48,470 nucleotides of DNA, from NCBI RefSeq assembly GCF_000235425.2, contig NZ_KI912266.1, forward strand, positions 1,568,506-1,616,975, written 5' to 3'. This DNA is from Pseudofrankia saprophytica (GTDB taxonomy: Bacteria; Actinomycetota; Actinomycetes; Frankiales; Frankiaceae). This document shows positions 8,878 through 17,365 of the stretch, in pieces (position 1 is the first letter of the stretch; each line of letters starts with the position of its first letter). The translations under genes were made by a program, and so were the position numbers. Under the pieces are notes generated by a model that saw nothing but the letters and a program-made list of their open reading frames with translations, was not told the origin of the DNA and did no database searches.

Positions 8878-9819
8878 TCACGTGGACGTCGCCTGCGCGG
8901 GCGTCGCCGGCGCGGCCGGGCGCCGACGGTAGGTGTAGCGGTAGACCGGGAGGAAGCCGAGGGCGGCGTAGAGCCGGCGCGCCGCGACGCTGTGCTCCTC
9001 CACCTGCAGGTAGGCGCGCCGCGCGCCGAGCCCCGCCGACCACCGCGCGAGCGCCGCGAGCACCGCGGTGGCCGCGCCCCGGCCGCGCGCGGCCGGCAGC
9101 GTCGCCATGCTGTAGACGCCGAGCCACTCTCCGTCGAGGACGCCTCGGCCCACCCCGACCGGTCTGCCGTCGAGCGTCGCCGTGACGTAGACGACGGGCA
9201 GCGCGACCTTGGACAGGATCGCGACGCTGGCGGACCGGTAAGGGCCGAACATCGACATCCCGCCCGCGGCGCCGACGTCCAGCCAGGTCTGGTCTGGCGC
9301 GTCATCCTGCCGGGTCCGGACTGCCGTGCCCTGGGTGATGCCCGCGGCGCTCGTGACGAGGGCGGCCAGGTCCGCGACGCACACGTCGGTCGGGCCGCTG
9401 TCGCCGTCGTAGCCGGCCGCGTCCAGCGCGAGGCCGAGTCCGACGGGGCGCGACACGGGCGTGAGCTGGAAGGTCGACGGGCGGCCGGCGCGCGCGTAGA
9501 ACCGCTCGGCCTCGCCGATGGCCATCGCGACGTCGGCGACCTCGCCGCACGTCCAGACCGAGTTGCCGCGGCGGGTGGCGCCGGCGGAGTCCCGCAGCAC
9601 CCAGCCGTCGAGCGGCTGCGCACGCAGCGCCGGCCAGCCGCGGAAGGCCAGCGCCTCCAACTGGGCGGCCAGCGCCGCCCGGTCCGCGAACCCGGTGGCG
9701 CGGGCGAGCGCCGGCTCGGCCGCCGGCTCCGCGAGATCCGCGAACTGGCGGGGCGCGATCAGTGGGTCCGCGGCTCGAGGCTCCTGGCCGGAGCTCACCG
9801 CGCCCCCACGAGCAGACAT
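8878..9819 (-). CDS. GNAT family N-acetyltransferase, two-domain type
   Basis: This 313-residue protein has a C-terminal GNAT domain: WLGVYSMATLPAARGRGAAT contains the R/QxxGxG/A acetyl-CoA loop, followed by VAARRLYAALGFLPVYRYTY. The N-terminal half (FRGWPALRAQPLDGWVLR and VADVAMAIGEAERFYARAG) looks like a second, degenerate GNAT-like domain, as in other actinobacterial tandem-GNAT proteins. The substrate is unknown. It is the first gene of the minus-strand folate run and its stop touches an alternative folP start, so it may be co-transcribed with folP. The start is ATG at 9819; an internal start is possible because the first 30 residues are low in complexity. Confidence 0.85.
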   Translation of the reverse strand: MSARGGAVSSGQEPRAADPLIAPRQFADLAEPAAEPALARATGFADRAALAAQLEALAFRGWPALRAQPLDGWVLRDSAGATRRGNSVWTCGEVADVAMAIGEAERFYARAGRPSTFQLTPVSRPVGLGLALDAAGYDGDSGPTDVCVADLAALVTSAAGITQGTAVRTRQDDAPDQTWLDVGAAGGMSMFGPYRSASVAILSKVALPVVYVTATLDGRPVGVGRGVLDGEWLGVYSMATLPAARGRGAATAVLAALARWSAGLGARRAYLQVEEHSVAARRLYAALGFLPVYRYTYRRRPAAPATPAQATST

Positions 9820-10537
9820 GCTCCCGAGGCTACCGAGACCATTCGGTCAGACGGCGCTCGTCAGCCGCCAGGCGGCCGCCGCAGACGTGATGCCGGCCAC
9901 CCAGCTCAGCTGGCGGCCGGGGCAGGCCGGCGGCGACCCGTTCGGCGATCAGTTCACTGAGGTAGCCGGCGCGGGCGACAGCGGCGGGAGTGGGCGGCCG
10001 AGATGCCCGCCGCCCGCTCGGCGCACCCAAACGGCTAGGGCCGCCCTACAACCACCGCTGAGAGACCGATCCAATGACTTTCGGTAATCAGGGATCGGTG
10101 AGGGACGTCAACGGGTCGCTAACGGGATCCCCTTGAGCACAAGGGGCGTTGTGTGGTCCCAAGTCGGGACCATACCGGACAAGTCTGGCGTCGACAGGTC
10201 GGAAGGCTGGCTGCGGGGCGCCCGTACGATCTCCGCGAAGAGGGTGCTGCGACGGCGACCCCCGAGAGTGTCCCTGACTGTCCGTAGGCAAGGGCGCGCG
10301 TCGGTAGGGCGATGAGGCCCGCGCCGCTCGACCCGGCCTGGATGCCACCGCGGGGCGGTCGGGCTGATCGGGCCACGCCGGGAGTGGTCCGACCGTGGGC
10401 CCTCTCGGGAACAAGGGTGCGCGACGGAAAGAGAGATCTAGTCTTTCCGCCAGGGTCGAAGGTCCCAAAATTAGCCCAATCTTAGTCCATGCGTCCGGTC
10501 TGACCGGCGATTCGGCCATTCACAGGAGGGACACCCG
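9820..10537. other. 718-bp divergent intergenic region
   Basis: This region lies between the GNAT gene (leftward) and the TPR gene (rightward). It holds three compact inverted repeats at 10065-10172, listed separately, and a more AT-rich block around 10430-10500 (with CCCAAAATTAGCCC and AATCTTAGTCC) that could contain the rightward promoter. A minus-strand reading frame from a TTG at 10030 to 9830 (66 codons) has no family and no ribosome site, so I do not call it a gene. No tRNA or known riboswitch was recognised. Confidence 0.6.
10065..10172. promoter_or_regulatory. Cluster of three perfect inverted repeats
   Basis: Three perfect inverted repeats lie within 108 bp. ACCGATCC (10065-10072) pairs with GGATCGGT (10092-10099). 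CCCCTT (10129-10134) pairs with AAGGGG (10141-10146) over a 6-base loop. TGGTCCC (10154-10160) pairs with GGGACCA (10166-10172) over a 5-base loop. They sit in a divergent promoter region, so operators or a structured leader of the rightward transcript are the likeliest roles. None is followed by a T run. The protein or ligand is unknown. Confidence 0.55.
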
Positions 10538-12133
10538 ATGCCGCAAGCCACGGGTGGACTGCCCCAGGACCCGGGGAACGACGACGCCGACGCGGCCACG
10601 CCGCCGGCGCCGGGTGACACCGGTGCCGGCGGCGACGTACGCGACGGGCACGACGATCGCGCCGGGTACGACGGGTACGGCACGCGCGACCGGCACGACG
10701 GTGCCATCGTGCCCGCTGCGGCCGCCGGATCCGGCCTCGGCGGCGCGGACCGCCGTCCCGCGCCAGCGGGTCCCGTCGGGCAGAGCCTCATCCCGGTCGC
10801 CCGGCGGTCGCCCGACGACCATCCGCAGGACTACCCAGGCCTGATAGGTGGCCCGCGATCCCAGCCGGCCGAGAGCGCGCCGTGGCCGGCGCCGTCGGCC
10901 AGCACCGCGGCCGACGCCCACCCGGAGACGGTGCGGGAGGAGACCACACCTCGGACCACGCCGGGCGCCGTCGCGACGCCCCGTGACGAGGACGATGCGG
11001 ACAAGGGAGCCTCCGACCGCCGTCAGTTCCATCGGTTGGCCGCCGGCGCGGTCATGGGCGCCTTGCTTCTCGAAGGCCAGATCCTGGAGGTGTCCGGCAT
11101 GCTTGCCGCCAGCCCCGTCCAACTGGCGCTCGAACGGGCCGAGCACCTGCTAGGCCAGGCTCTTGGCGCGCATGAGGTGATCCCGCCGACCCACGTCCTC
11201 GCTCAGACCGCGCGGCTGCACCGCGGCCTGGAGCGGCTGGCCCGGCGCCGGATGGCCGACGGCCAGTGGAAGCGGCTGCGGGTGCTGGCGGGCCGGGTCG
11301 CGGTGCTGCGCGCGGACGCCGCCTTCAAGCAGGGCAACGTCACCGCTGCCCGAGTGCTCACCACCCAGGGATACGCCGCCGGGCTCGCCGCCGGAGACGG
11401 GCAGCTGTGCGGTTCGGCCCGCGAGGTCGGTGCGGTCGCCGAGTTCTACGACGGCCGGCCGGACGAGGCCCTGCGGCTGGCGAGGGATGGGCAGCGCCAC
11501 GTCGCCGGCGGGCCCGTGCGAGCCCGGCTGGTCTGCCAGGAGGCGAGGGCGCTCGCGGGCCTCGGTGACGTCCAGGGCGCCGCCCGCGCGCTGGACCACG
11601 CCTACGACCTCGCCGACGAGATCCCGCCGGACCGGTGGGGACGGCCCGGCCCGAGCTTCGACGAGTTCAACCCGGTGGAGGTCGCGTACAACGCCACGAC
11701 GGCGCTGTGCCTGCTCGGGCGGCCGCGAGCCGCCGAGGAGCACGCCGAGCTGGCGATGCCGAAGCTGGACGGGATGGACGCCCCGGGCTTCCGCTCGGTG
11801 ATCCGCCTCGACCTGTCGCTCGCGCTGGCCAGGGCGGGGCGCCTCGAGCTCGAGCGGGCGTGCTCGCTGGCGAGCGAGGCGATCCAGATCTCCTGGGGCC
11901 GCACCGTCGCCTCGGTGTCCGGCCGCGCCGACCAGGTGCTGGCGGCGACCCGCGCGCACAGCGAGGTGCCGGAGGTGCGGGACCTGGCGGCCCTGGTCCG
12001 CGAGTGGCAGCGCTCGGCGTCCGAGCAGGGGCCGCGCGACGGCCTGCCAGGCGTGGCCACGGCGGCCGCCCTGGCCTCGGTGGCCGATGGGCCAGGCACA
12101 CCAGGCCGGACACTCCCGGACGTGAACGGCTGA
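10538..12133 (+). CDS. TPR-like regulator-type protein lacking a visible HTH
   Basis: The start is well fixed: AGGAGGG at 10524-10530 is 7 bases before the ATG. The protein has 531 residues. The first ~160 are disordered (Asp/Gly/Pro-rich). Then comes DRRQFHRLAAGAVMGALLL and an all-helical region of degenerate tetratricopeptide-type repeats (ALERAEHLL; VLRADAAFKQGNVTAARVL; EVGAVAEFYDGRPDEALRLA; RALAGLGDVQGAARALDHAY; EEHAELAMPKLDG). This matches the C-terminal half of many actinobacterial XRE-type regulators, in which an RRxFL-type hinge precedes a TPR sensor domain. The N-terminal helix-turn-helix is missing, so direct DNA binding is doubtful. The phosphotransferase-fold gene follows on the same strand, suggesting a functional pair. 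Confidence 0.75.
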   Translation: MPQATGGLPQDPGNDDADAATPPAPGDTGAGGDVRDGHDDRAGYDGYGTRDRHDGAIVPAAAAGSGLGGADRRPAPAGPVGQSLIPVARRSPDDHPQDYPGLIGGPRSQPAESAPWPAPSASTAADAHPETVREETTPRTTPGAVATPRDEDDADKGASDRRQFHRLAAGAVMGALLLEGQILEVSGMLAASPVQLALERAEHLLGQALGAHEVIPPTHVLAQTARLHRGLERLARRRMADGQWKRLRVLAGRVAVLRADAAFKQGNVTAARVLTTQGYAAGLAAGDGQLCGSAREVGAVAEFYDGRPDEALRLARDGQRHVAGGPVRARLVCQEARALAGLGDVQGAARALDHAYDLADEIPPDRWGRPGPSFDEFNPVEVAYNATTALCLLGRPRAAEEHAELAMPKLDGMDAPGFRSVIRLDLSLALARAGRLELERACSLASEAIQISWGRTVASVSGRADQVLAATRAHSEVPEVRDLAALVREWQRSASEQGPRDGLPGVATAAALASVADGPGTPGRTLPDVNG

Positions 12134-12223
12134 CGGGCGGGTCACGGGGGGGAACGCGGGACGGTGGACCGGGACCGGGCGACGAGCGAGGCGACCAGCC
12201 CGCTCCCGATCGGGAACCGGACT

Positions 12224-12313
12224 TACCGGGGACAGGCTTACCGGCGCCAGAGTTACCAAGGACAGATTCACCAGGGACGGCGTCACCAGAGACAGAGCTA
12301 CCAAGGACAGAGT
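12224..12313. repeat. 15-bp imperfect tandem repeat, six copies plus a partial seventh
   Basis: Six 15-bp units of consensus YACCRRGGACAGRSY lie between the TPR gene and the phosphotransferase domain; for example, units 3 and 6 share TACCAAGGACAGA. A worn seventh unit runs to about 12328. Because 15 is divisible by three, every frame stays open across the array. In the frame of the downstream gene it would encode LPRTD/SPGTA-type pentapeptides. It is a minisatellite-like array, and similar 15-bp arrays occur at 13208 and 33470. Confidence 0.85.
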
Positions 12314-12378
12314 CACCGGGCGCCGGCGGGCGGTTCACCGCCGAGGCCTCCCACCAGGCTCTTCTCGCGATCTGCGCC

Positions 12379-13218
12379 ATGACCGGCCTGGACGCGACCG
12401 GCGCGGTCGCGCTCAAACTCACCGTCAACTCCGTCTACCGGTTGCCGCGGGCCGGCGCCGTGGTGCGCATCGCCACCTCGGCCGCGATGACCCATCGGAT
12501 ACCGAAGGTGATCCAGGTCGCCCGGTGGTTGGAGGACGAGGGCGTGCCCGCGGTCCGGCTGCTGCCGGGCGTGCCCGCGCCGGTGGCCGCGGCCGGTGCG
12601 CTGGCGACGGCCTGGGTCGACGCGGGACCGGGCACCCCGCCAGCGCCCACGGCCGGCGAACTCGGCGGCGCGCTTCGCCGCCTGCACGCCCTGGCGCCGC
12701 CGATGCCGGCGCTGCCGCGCTGGGACCCGTTCGACGACGTCCGGCGGCGGATGTCCGACGCGGAGGCGCTGCCGGCCGCCGACCGGGAGTTCCTCGACGA
12801 GCTGGCCGGCAGGGTCGCGGCCGGCCTGCGAACCGTGCGCTACCAGCTGCCGACCACGGTGATCCACGGTGACGCCCATCTCGGCAACCTCGTCAGGCGG
12901 CCGGATGGGCAGGTGGTGCTCTGTGACTTCGACTCGGTGAGCATCGGCCCGGCCGAGTGGGACCTCGTCCCGGTGGCCGTCGGTACGGCGCGGTTCGGCT
13001 ACCCGTCCAGCTGGCACGCCCAGCTCGCCGCCGCCTACGGCGCCGACGTCACCCGGTGGGACGGCTGGCCGGTGCTGCGGGCCGTCCGCGAGCTGAAACT
13101 GGTCACCAGCGTGCTGCCGATCCTCGCCAGCAACCCGACCGCCGCGGCGCAGTTCCGCGTCCGCCTCAACAGCCTGCGTACCGGCGACGAGACCGTTCGC
13201 TGGCGTCCTTACAGCTGA
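12379..13218 (+). CDS. Aminoglycoside phosphotransferase (APH)-fold kinase
   Basis: The protein-kinase-like APH fold is clear. Nucleotide-loop region: LTVNSVYRLPRAGAVVRIA. Brenner/catalytic motif: VIHGDAHLGNLV (His-Gly-Asp-x4-Asn). Metal-binding segment: VLCDFDSVSIGPAEWDL. It would phosphorylate a small molecule, but the substrate cannot be told; homologues act on sugars, antibiotics or choline-like alcohols. Start problem: recognisable domain sequence (FTAEASHQALLAIC) begins about 20 codons before the first ATG at 12379. The frame upstream is open through the 15-bp repeat array, with no ATG, GTG or TTG after the previous stop. A GTG at 12164 is in another frame. ATG 12379 is therefore a conservative choice, and the gene may have lost or shifted its original start. 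Confidence 0.8.
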   Translation: MTGLDATGAVALKLTVNSVYRLPRAGAVVRIATSAAMTHRIPKVIQVARWLEDEGVPAVRLLPGVPAPVAAAGALATAWVDAGPGTPPAPTAGELGGALRRLHALAPPMPALPRWDPFDDVRRRMSDAEALPAADREFLDELAGRVAAGLRTVRYQLPTTVIHGDAHLGNLVRRPDGQVVLCDFDSVSIGPAEWDLVPVAVGTARFGYPSSWHAQLAAAYGADVTRWDGWPVLRAVRELKLVTSVLPILASNPTAAAQFRVRLNSLRTGDETVRWRPYS

Positions 13219-13237
13219 TCCGCTTACAGCTGATCCG
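13208..13237. repeat. Perfect 15-bp tandem duplication over two gene ends
   Basis: Two exact copies of CTTACAGCTGATCCG (13208-13222 and 13223-13237). The first copy contains the TGA of the kinase gene (13216-13218). The duplication also covers the last codons of the opposing ABC permease gene, which stops at 13224. It looks like a recent slippage event. Confidence 0.9.
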
Positions 13238-14066
13238 AGTGCTCCACCTGATCCGACCGCCCCGCCGCCCGTCCCGCCGGTCTCGCCGATCCCGCCGGCC
13301 CGACGGCGGGGCTGGCGGGGCCGGCGGCCAAGCTCATGACCGGACCGGTGGGGGAGCCGGACGACCGGACGCGTCCGCGTCCGCGCTGGCCGGCTCCTCG
13401 GCGGGTGGTGGCCCCGGTTGGGCTGATCAGCCGGGTGAGACCGAGCAGCAGTCCGTCGACGGCGAGGGCGAGCACGGCGACGAGGACGGCGCCTCCAAGC
13501 ACCTTCGGCTGGTCATGCTGGGCGAGGCCGTCGACGACGAACCGGCCCAGCCCGCCGCCGCCGATGAGCGCGGCGATCGTCGCCGTCGCCACCACCTGCA
13601 CCGCCGCCAGCCGGACACCCAGCATGATCAGGGGCAGTGCGAGCGGCAGCTCGACGCGGGTGAGTACCTGCCAGCCGGACATGCCCATGCCGCGGGCGGC
13701 CTCCCGCGCGCCGGCGTCCACCTCGCGCACGCCGACGTAGCTGTTCGCCACCAGCGGGGCGATGGCGAACAGGACCAGTGCGACGATCGTCGTCCGGTCG
13801 CCGATGCCGAGCGGGCCGATGGCCAGCAGTACCAGCACGGCGAACGTCGGCACGGCGCGCAGCGCGCCCGAGATGTTGACCGCGAGCGCCCCGCCCCGCC
13901 CACGGTGGCCCAGCCAGATCCCGGCGGGCAACGCGAGGGCCGCGGCGATCCCGACGGACGCCCCGGTGAGTGTCAGGTGCTCGCCGAGGCGCGCCGGGAT
14001 CCCGCCGCCGCCGGACCAGTTCGCGCCGTCGGTCAGCCAGCGGGTGGCGTCGGCGACCGTGCTCAC
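13224..14066 (-). CDS. Osmoprotectant-type ABC transporter permease (OpuCD/ProW-like), second subunit
   Basis: Start is GTG at 14066, overlapping the TGA of the upstream permease as GTGA; a longer frame to 14216 would overlap that gene by 150 bp and is less likely. The 280-residue protein has about six hydrophobic segments, including LTGASVGIAAALALPAGIWL, AVPTFAVLVLLAIGPL, TTIVALVLFAIAPLVANSYV and VLVAVLALAVDGLLLGL. The EAA coupling loop reads EAARGMGMSGWQVLTRVELP, the contact with the ATPase. This pattern fits the glycine-betaine/choline/carnitine permeases of the OpuC/ProW type. It forms a heterodimer with the neighbouring permease by inference. The Ala/Gly/Pro-rich C-terminus is unusually long. 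Confidence 0.88.
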   Translation of the reverse strand: MSTVADATRWLTDGANWSGGGGIPARLGEHLTLTGASVGIAAALALPAGIWLGHRGRGGALAVNISGALRAVPTFAVLVLLAIGPLGIGDRTTIVALVLFAIAPLVANSYVGVREVDAGAREAARGMGMSGWQVLTRVELPLALPLIMLGVRLAAVQVVATATIAALIGGGGLGRFVVDGLAQHDQPKVLGGAVLVAVLALAVDGLLLGLTRLISPTGATTRRGAGQRGRGRVRSSGSPTGPVMSLAAGPASPAVGPAGSARPAGRAAGRSDQVEHSDQL

Positions 14067-14809
14067 GAAGCCACCTCGGCTGAGGCCGCGGCGGTCCTGG
14101 GGCTGGCGGCCGGACCGGCCGGCCGACGGGGCCTGCGCCTGCGCCACCGCCACGGGGTGACGAGTCGTTCCAGGCCGGCGAGCAGCAGGTCCGTGATCAC
14201 GGCGAGTGCCAGGCACAGCACCGAGGCGGTGAACACCTCGGCCTTGAACGTGCTGCCCAGCCCGTCGTAGATCAGGTTGCCGAGGCCGCCGTGGCCGATC
14301 GTCGCGCCGACCGTCACCAGCGCGATGGTCGAGACGGTCGCGACCCGCAGCGCGGTGACGATCGCCGGCAGCGCCAACGGCAGCTCGACCGTGAGCAGCA
14401 TCCGGATCGGGCCGTAGCCCATTCCGCGCGCGGATTCCAGGACGTCCGGTGGCACACCGTCAAGTCCCGCGATGAAGCCGCGAAAGAGGATGACGAGCGT
14501 GTAGACCACCAGGCCGGTGCGTACCGTCGTCGTGGACAGCCCGGACAGCGGCAGCAACAGCGCGAAGAAGGCCAGCGAGGGGATCGTGTACAGGATGCTG
14601 GTGGCACCGCCGATCAGGCCGACCGCGGGCCGCCAGCGGCGCGCGACGAGCACGAGCGGTATCGCCACCGCCACGCCGAGCGCGACCGAGGTGACCGTGA
14701 GGTCGATGTGCTCGCGCAGCGCCGCGAGGATCTCGTCGGACCGGGTGCTCAGATACCGGCCGCAGATCCACTCGTTGCGCGTGAGGCAGCTCCCACCCGC
14801 CGAGGCCAT
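14063..14809 (-). CDS. Osmoprotectant-type ABC transporter permease (OpuCB/ProW-like), first subunit
   Basis: This 248-residue permease carries the BPD-transporter core: IDLTVTSVALGVAVAIPLVL, TSILYTIPSLAFFALLLPL and TGLVVYTLVILFRGFIAGL. Its EAA-type loop reads ESARGMGYGPIRMLLTVELP, followed by STIALVTVGATIGHGGLGN. The Tyr-Thr-Ile-Pro-Ser segment is typical of the OpuCB branch. It begins ATG at 14809, 188 bp from the divergent ATPase gene, and is coupled by 4 bases to the second permease. Together with that ATPase it makes a quaternary-amine-type importer, but no substrate-binding protein gene lies in the window. Confidence 0.9.
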   Translation of the reverse strand: MASAGGSCLTRNEWICGRYLSTRSDEILAALREHIDLTVTSVALGVAVAIPLVLVARRWRPAVGLIGGATSILYTIPSLAFFALLLPLSGLSTTTVRTGLVVYTLVILFRGFIAGLDGVPPDVLESARGMGYGPIRMLLTVELPLALPAIVTALRVATVSTIALVTVGATIGHGGLGNLIYDGLGSTFKAEVFTASVLCLALAVITDLLLAGLERLVTPWRWRRRRPRRPAGPAASPRTAAASAEVAS

Positions 14810-14997
14810 ACCCGCACGCTATCCGACCGACGAGGTGCCAATACCCACTATCCTGCCCGGAATGAGCGGAACGTCGACGTCGCCCCCGCCGGTTCTCCCG
14901 ACCCGCGTCGAGCCGGCGGCGCGGATTCCGTCGTCGATTCCGTCAATCCCGTCGATCTCGTGGACCTCGTCGATCTCGTCGGCCGAGGGCGGCCCTC

Positions 14998-16020
14998 ATG
15001 CCGGCTAGCGAGTCGATGATCGTCCTGGAGGGGGTCGAGAAGACCTACCCGGACGGGACGGTCGCGGTCGCCGATCTGTCCTTCGAGATCGGCGACGGCG
15101 AGCTGGTCTGCCTGGTCGGGCCGTCCGGGTGCGGCAAGACCACGACCATGAAGATGATCAATCGGCTGGTGGAGCCGACCGCCGGGCGGATCCTGCTCGC
15201 CGGCGAGGATGTGCGTTCGCTCGACCCGGTGAAGCTGCGTCGCCGGCTCGGCTACGTGATCCAGCAGGTGGGCCTGTTCCCGCACCTGACGGTGCGGGCG
15301 AACGTGGGCTGCGTGCCCCGGCTGCTGCGCTGGAACCGGGCCAGGACCCGGGCGCGGGCCGACGAGCTGCTGGAACTGGTCGGGCTCGACCCGGCGGTCG
15401 TCGGCGACCGGTACCCGCACGAGCTGTCCGGCGGGCAGCAGCAGCGGGTGGGGGTCGCCAGGGCGCTCGCCGCCGACCCGCCGGTGCTGCTGATGGACGA
15501 GCCGTTCTCGGCCATCGACCCGATCGCCCGCGCGCGCCTCCAGGACGAGTTCGCCCGGCTGCGCCGGGAGATCAGCAAGACGATCGTCTTCGTCACGCAC
15601 GACATCGACGAGGCGATCCGGCTCGCCGACCGGGTCGCGGTCTTCCGCGCGGGCCCCGACGGGGGTCGCCTGGAGCAGATCGACACCCCCGCTCGCATCC
15701 TGGCCCACCCGGCGACCCCGTTCGTCGCCGACTTCACCGGCGCCGAACGAACCCTGCGCCGACTGGACGTCCTCCCGCTGCGCCGCGACGCCCTCGAACC
15801 GGCCGCGGCCGCCGACGGCTCGCCTGACGGCAGCGCGACGCCCTCGATCGTCATCGGTTCCATGCTCTCGGAGGCGCTGACCGCGCTGCTCGCCCGGGAC
15901 GACGCCCGGCTGCCCGTCTACGAGGCCGGCAACGGCAACGGTGACGGCCCCAGCGACTTCGCCGGCTATCTGACCCCGGCCTCGCTGCACGCCGCGCTGC
16001 GCTCGGCCGAGGATGGCTGA
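14998..16020 (+). CDS. Osmoprotectant-type ABC transporter ATPase (OpuCA/ProV-like)
   Basis: This 340-residue ABC ATPase has all catalytic motifs: Walker A GPSGCGKTT (residues 41-49), Q-loop VIQQVGLFPHLTV, signature LSGGQQQRVG, Walker B LLMDEPFSAID and H-loop VTHDIDEA. FSAIDPIARARLQ is typical of betaine/proline-type ATPases. The C-terminal ~80 residues (SIVIGSMLSEALTALLARDD and LTPASLHAALRS) look like a reduced CBS-type regulatory domain. It faces away from the two permease genes, giving a divergent arrangement rather than the usual operon. An in-frame ATG six codons later is possible. Just before the first ATG, GAGGGC-G-GCCCTC forms a small palindrome that could mask the ribosome site. Confidence 0.92.
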   Translation: MPASESMIVLEGVEKTYPDGTVAVADLSFEIGDGELVCLVGPSGCGKTTTMKMINRLVEPTAGRILLAGEDVRSLDPVKLRRRLGYVIQQVGLFPHLTVRANVGCVPRLLRWNRARTRARADELLELVGLDPAVVGDRYPHELSGGQQQRVGVARALAADPPVLLMDEPFSAIDPIARARLQDEFARLRREISKTIVFVTHDIDEAIRLADRVAVFRAGPDGGRLEQIDTPARILAHPATPFVADFTGAERTLRRLDVLPLRRDALEPAAAADGSPDGSATPSIVIGSMLSEALTALLARDDARLPVYEAGNGNGDGPSDFAGYLTPASLHAALRSAEDG

Positions 16021-16102
16021 CCGCCCCAACCCGGCCTGATGGCCCGGCGCGGCGCGCGTCGGGCGGCGCCTGACCTCCGGTCCACCGCGACAGGCCACTG
16101 GT

Positions 16103-17257
16103 CTAACGAGACAAGGCCGCGACGGTGGCCGTGACGGCGGGGCGGCGCAGCTGGCGGGCGATCGTCGAGCGGCCGTCGATGATCCGGGTGAACAGGCCGA
16201 ACGCGCCGGGGCCGGCCGACATCATCGTGTGCATCAGCTCGGGACGGCGGCTGTACAGCCCGAGCAGCACCCGGCCCGCGGCGAGCTCGGAGCCGAACAC
16301 GGCCTCGATCCGCGCCGGGTAGGCGTCCAGCGCGGCGGGGTCGCCGCCCGCGGCCGCGGCCGCGGCCTCGCCCGCGAGCCGGCCGGAGCGCAGCGCGAAC
16401 GAGATGCCCTCCCGCGTCCATGGGTCGAGCAGGCCGGCGGCGTCCCCGGCGACCAGCACCCGGCCGCGGCGCACCGGTGAGTCGTCGGCGCGCACCCGGG
16501 TGAGGTGCCCGGAGTCATGCTGACGGGGCAGGTCGGCGATGCCCAGCCAGGCGACGAACTTCTCGTAGTAGGCGCGCAGCGCCGGGCCCTCGTCGCGCGA
16601 CCCGATCACGCCGACCGTCAGGACGTCGCCTTTCGGGAACACCCAGCCATACGAGCCGCGCACGGGGCCCCAGTCCAGGAGCATCCGCCGCTCCCACTGG
16701 GCGGCGAGGTACGACGGCACCCGGAACTCGCCTTCCAGGCCGAGGTCCACCTGGTCACACCGCACCCCGACGTAGCCGGCCGCCCGCGAGGACGTCCCGT
16801 CCGCGCCGACGACGACCGAGGCGACCAGGTCGGGCCCGCCGCGCACCGCCACCGCCACCCCGTCCGCGCCGGCGTCGCGCACCTCGGTGACGGTCGTCGC
16901 GGTTCGAACCTCGGCACCGGCGGCCTTGGCCGCGTCCACCAGGGCGGCGTCGAGCTCGGGGCGCATCACCATCGCGAGGATCGACTGGCCGTCGCGCCGG
17001 CGCCGGGTGACCTTCAGCCGGCCGTCGAGCGTCATGGTGAGCGCGTCGACCTGGGCCCGGGCGAGCTCGGCCCAGTCGAGCCCGGCGGCGGCGATCTGGT
17101 CGCGCGACATCCCCACCAGCCCGCCGCCGCAGGTCTTGTATCGCGGCAGCACGGCCCGTTCGAGCAGGCAGACCCGGGCTCCCGCCGTGGCGGCGACCCG
17201 CGCGGCCGCGGCCCCGGCCGGCCCCGCCCCGATCACGACGACGTCGAAGTCCGCCAT
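16103..17257 (-). CDS. Geranylgeranyl reductase family FAD-dependent oxidoreductase
   Basis: This 384-residue flavoprotein starts with the Rossmann dinucleotide motif VVVIGAGPAGAAAARVAA, then LLERAVLPRYKTCGGGLVG, the signature of the geranylgeranyl-reductase branch of the PHBH superfamily. VVVGADGTSSRAA and VLVAGDAAGLLDPWTREGIS are the two further FAD-contact motifs. It likely reduces or hydroxylates an isoprenoid chain or quinone; actinobacterial members are often annotated as menaquinone- or lipid-related reductases. The exact substrate is not visible. It is convergent with the ABC ATPase gene and stands alone on the minus strand, 177 bp downstream of the DUF5926 gene with a strong hairpin between them. 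Confidence 0.9.
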   Translation of the reverse strand: MADFDVVVIGAGPAGAAAARVAATAGARVCLLERAVLPRYKTCGGGLVGMSRDQIAAAGLDWAELARAQVDALTMTLDGRLKVTRRRRDGQSILAMVMRPELDAALVDAAKAAGAEVRTATTVTEVRDAGADGVAVAVRGGPDLVASVVVGADGTSSRAAGYVGVRCDQVDLGLEGEFRVPSYLAAQWERRMLLDWGPVRGSYGWVFPKGDVLTVGVIGSRDEGPALRAYYEKFVAWLGIADLPRQHDSGHLTRVRADDSPVRRGRVLVAGDAAGLLDPWTREGISFALRSGRLAGEAAAAAAGGDPAALDAYPARIEAVFGSELAAGRVLLGLYSRRPELMHTMMSAGPGAFGLFTRIIDGRSTIARQLRRPAVTATVAALSR

Positions 17258-17365
17258 CAGGCACGGTCCGGCATCAGGAGTGGCCTCGTCTCGGTCGCGG
17301 CGGCGGGCTGCCTCGTCTCGCCTTCGTCTGCGGTCCCGCCGCCATCATGCCCGCGCCCACCCGAC

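Noticed and set aside
9830..10030. 66-codon minus-strand frame upstream of the acetyltransferase gene
   Set aside because: TTG start, no ribosome site and no recognisable family. It lies in a regulatory region, so it is too weak to call.
12224..12328. Possible CRISPR array
   Set aside because: The 15-bp units are directly adjacent with no spacers, and there are no cas genes. It is a simple tandem repeat.
16890..16920. GGTTCGAACC, resembling a tRNA T-loop
   Set aside because: It is inside the flavoprotein gene, with no acceptor or anticodon stem around it.
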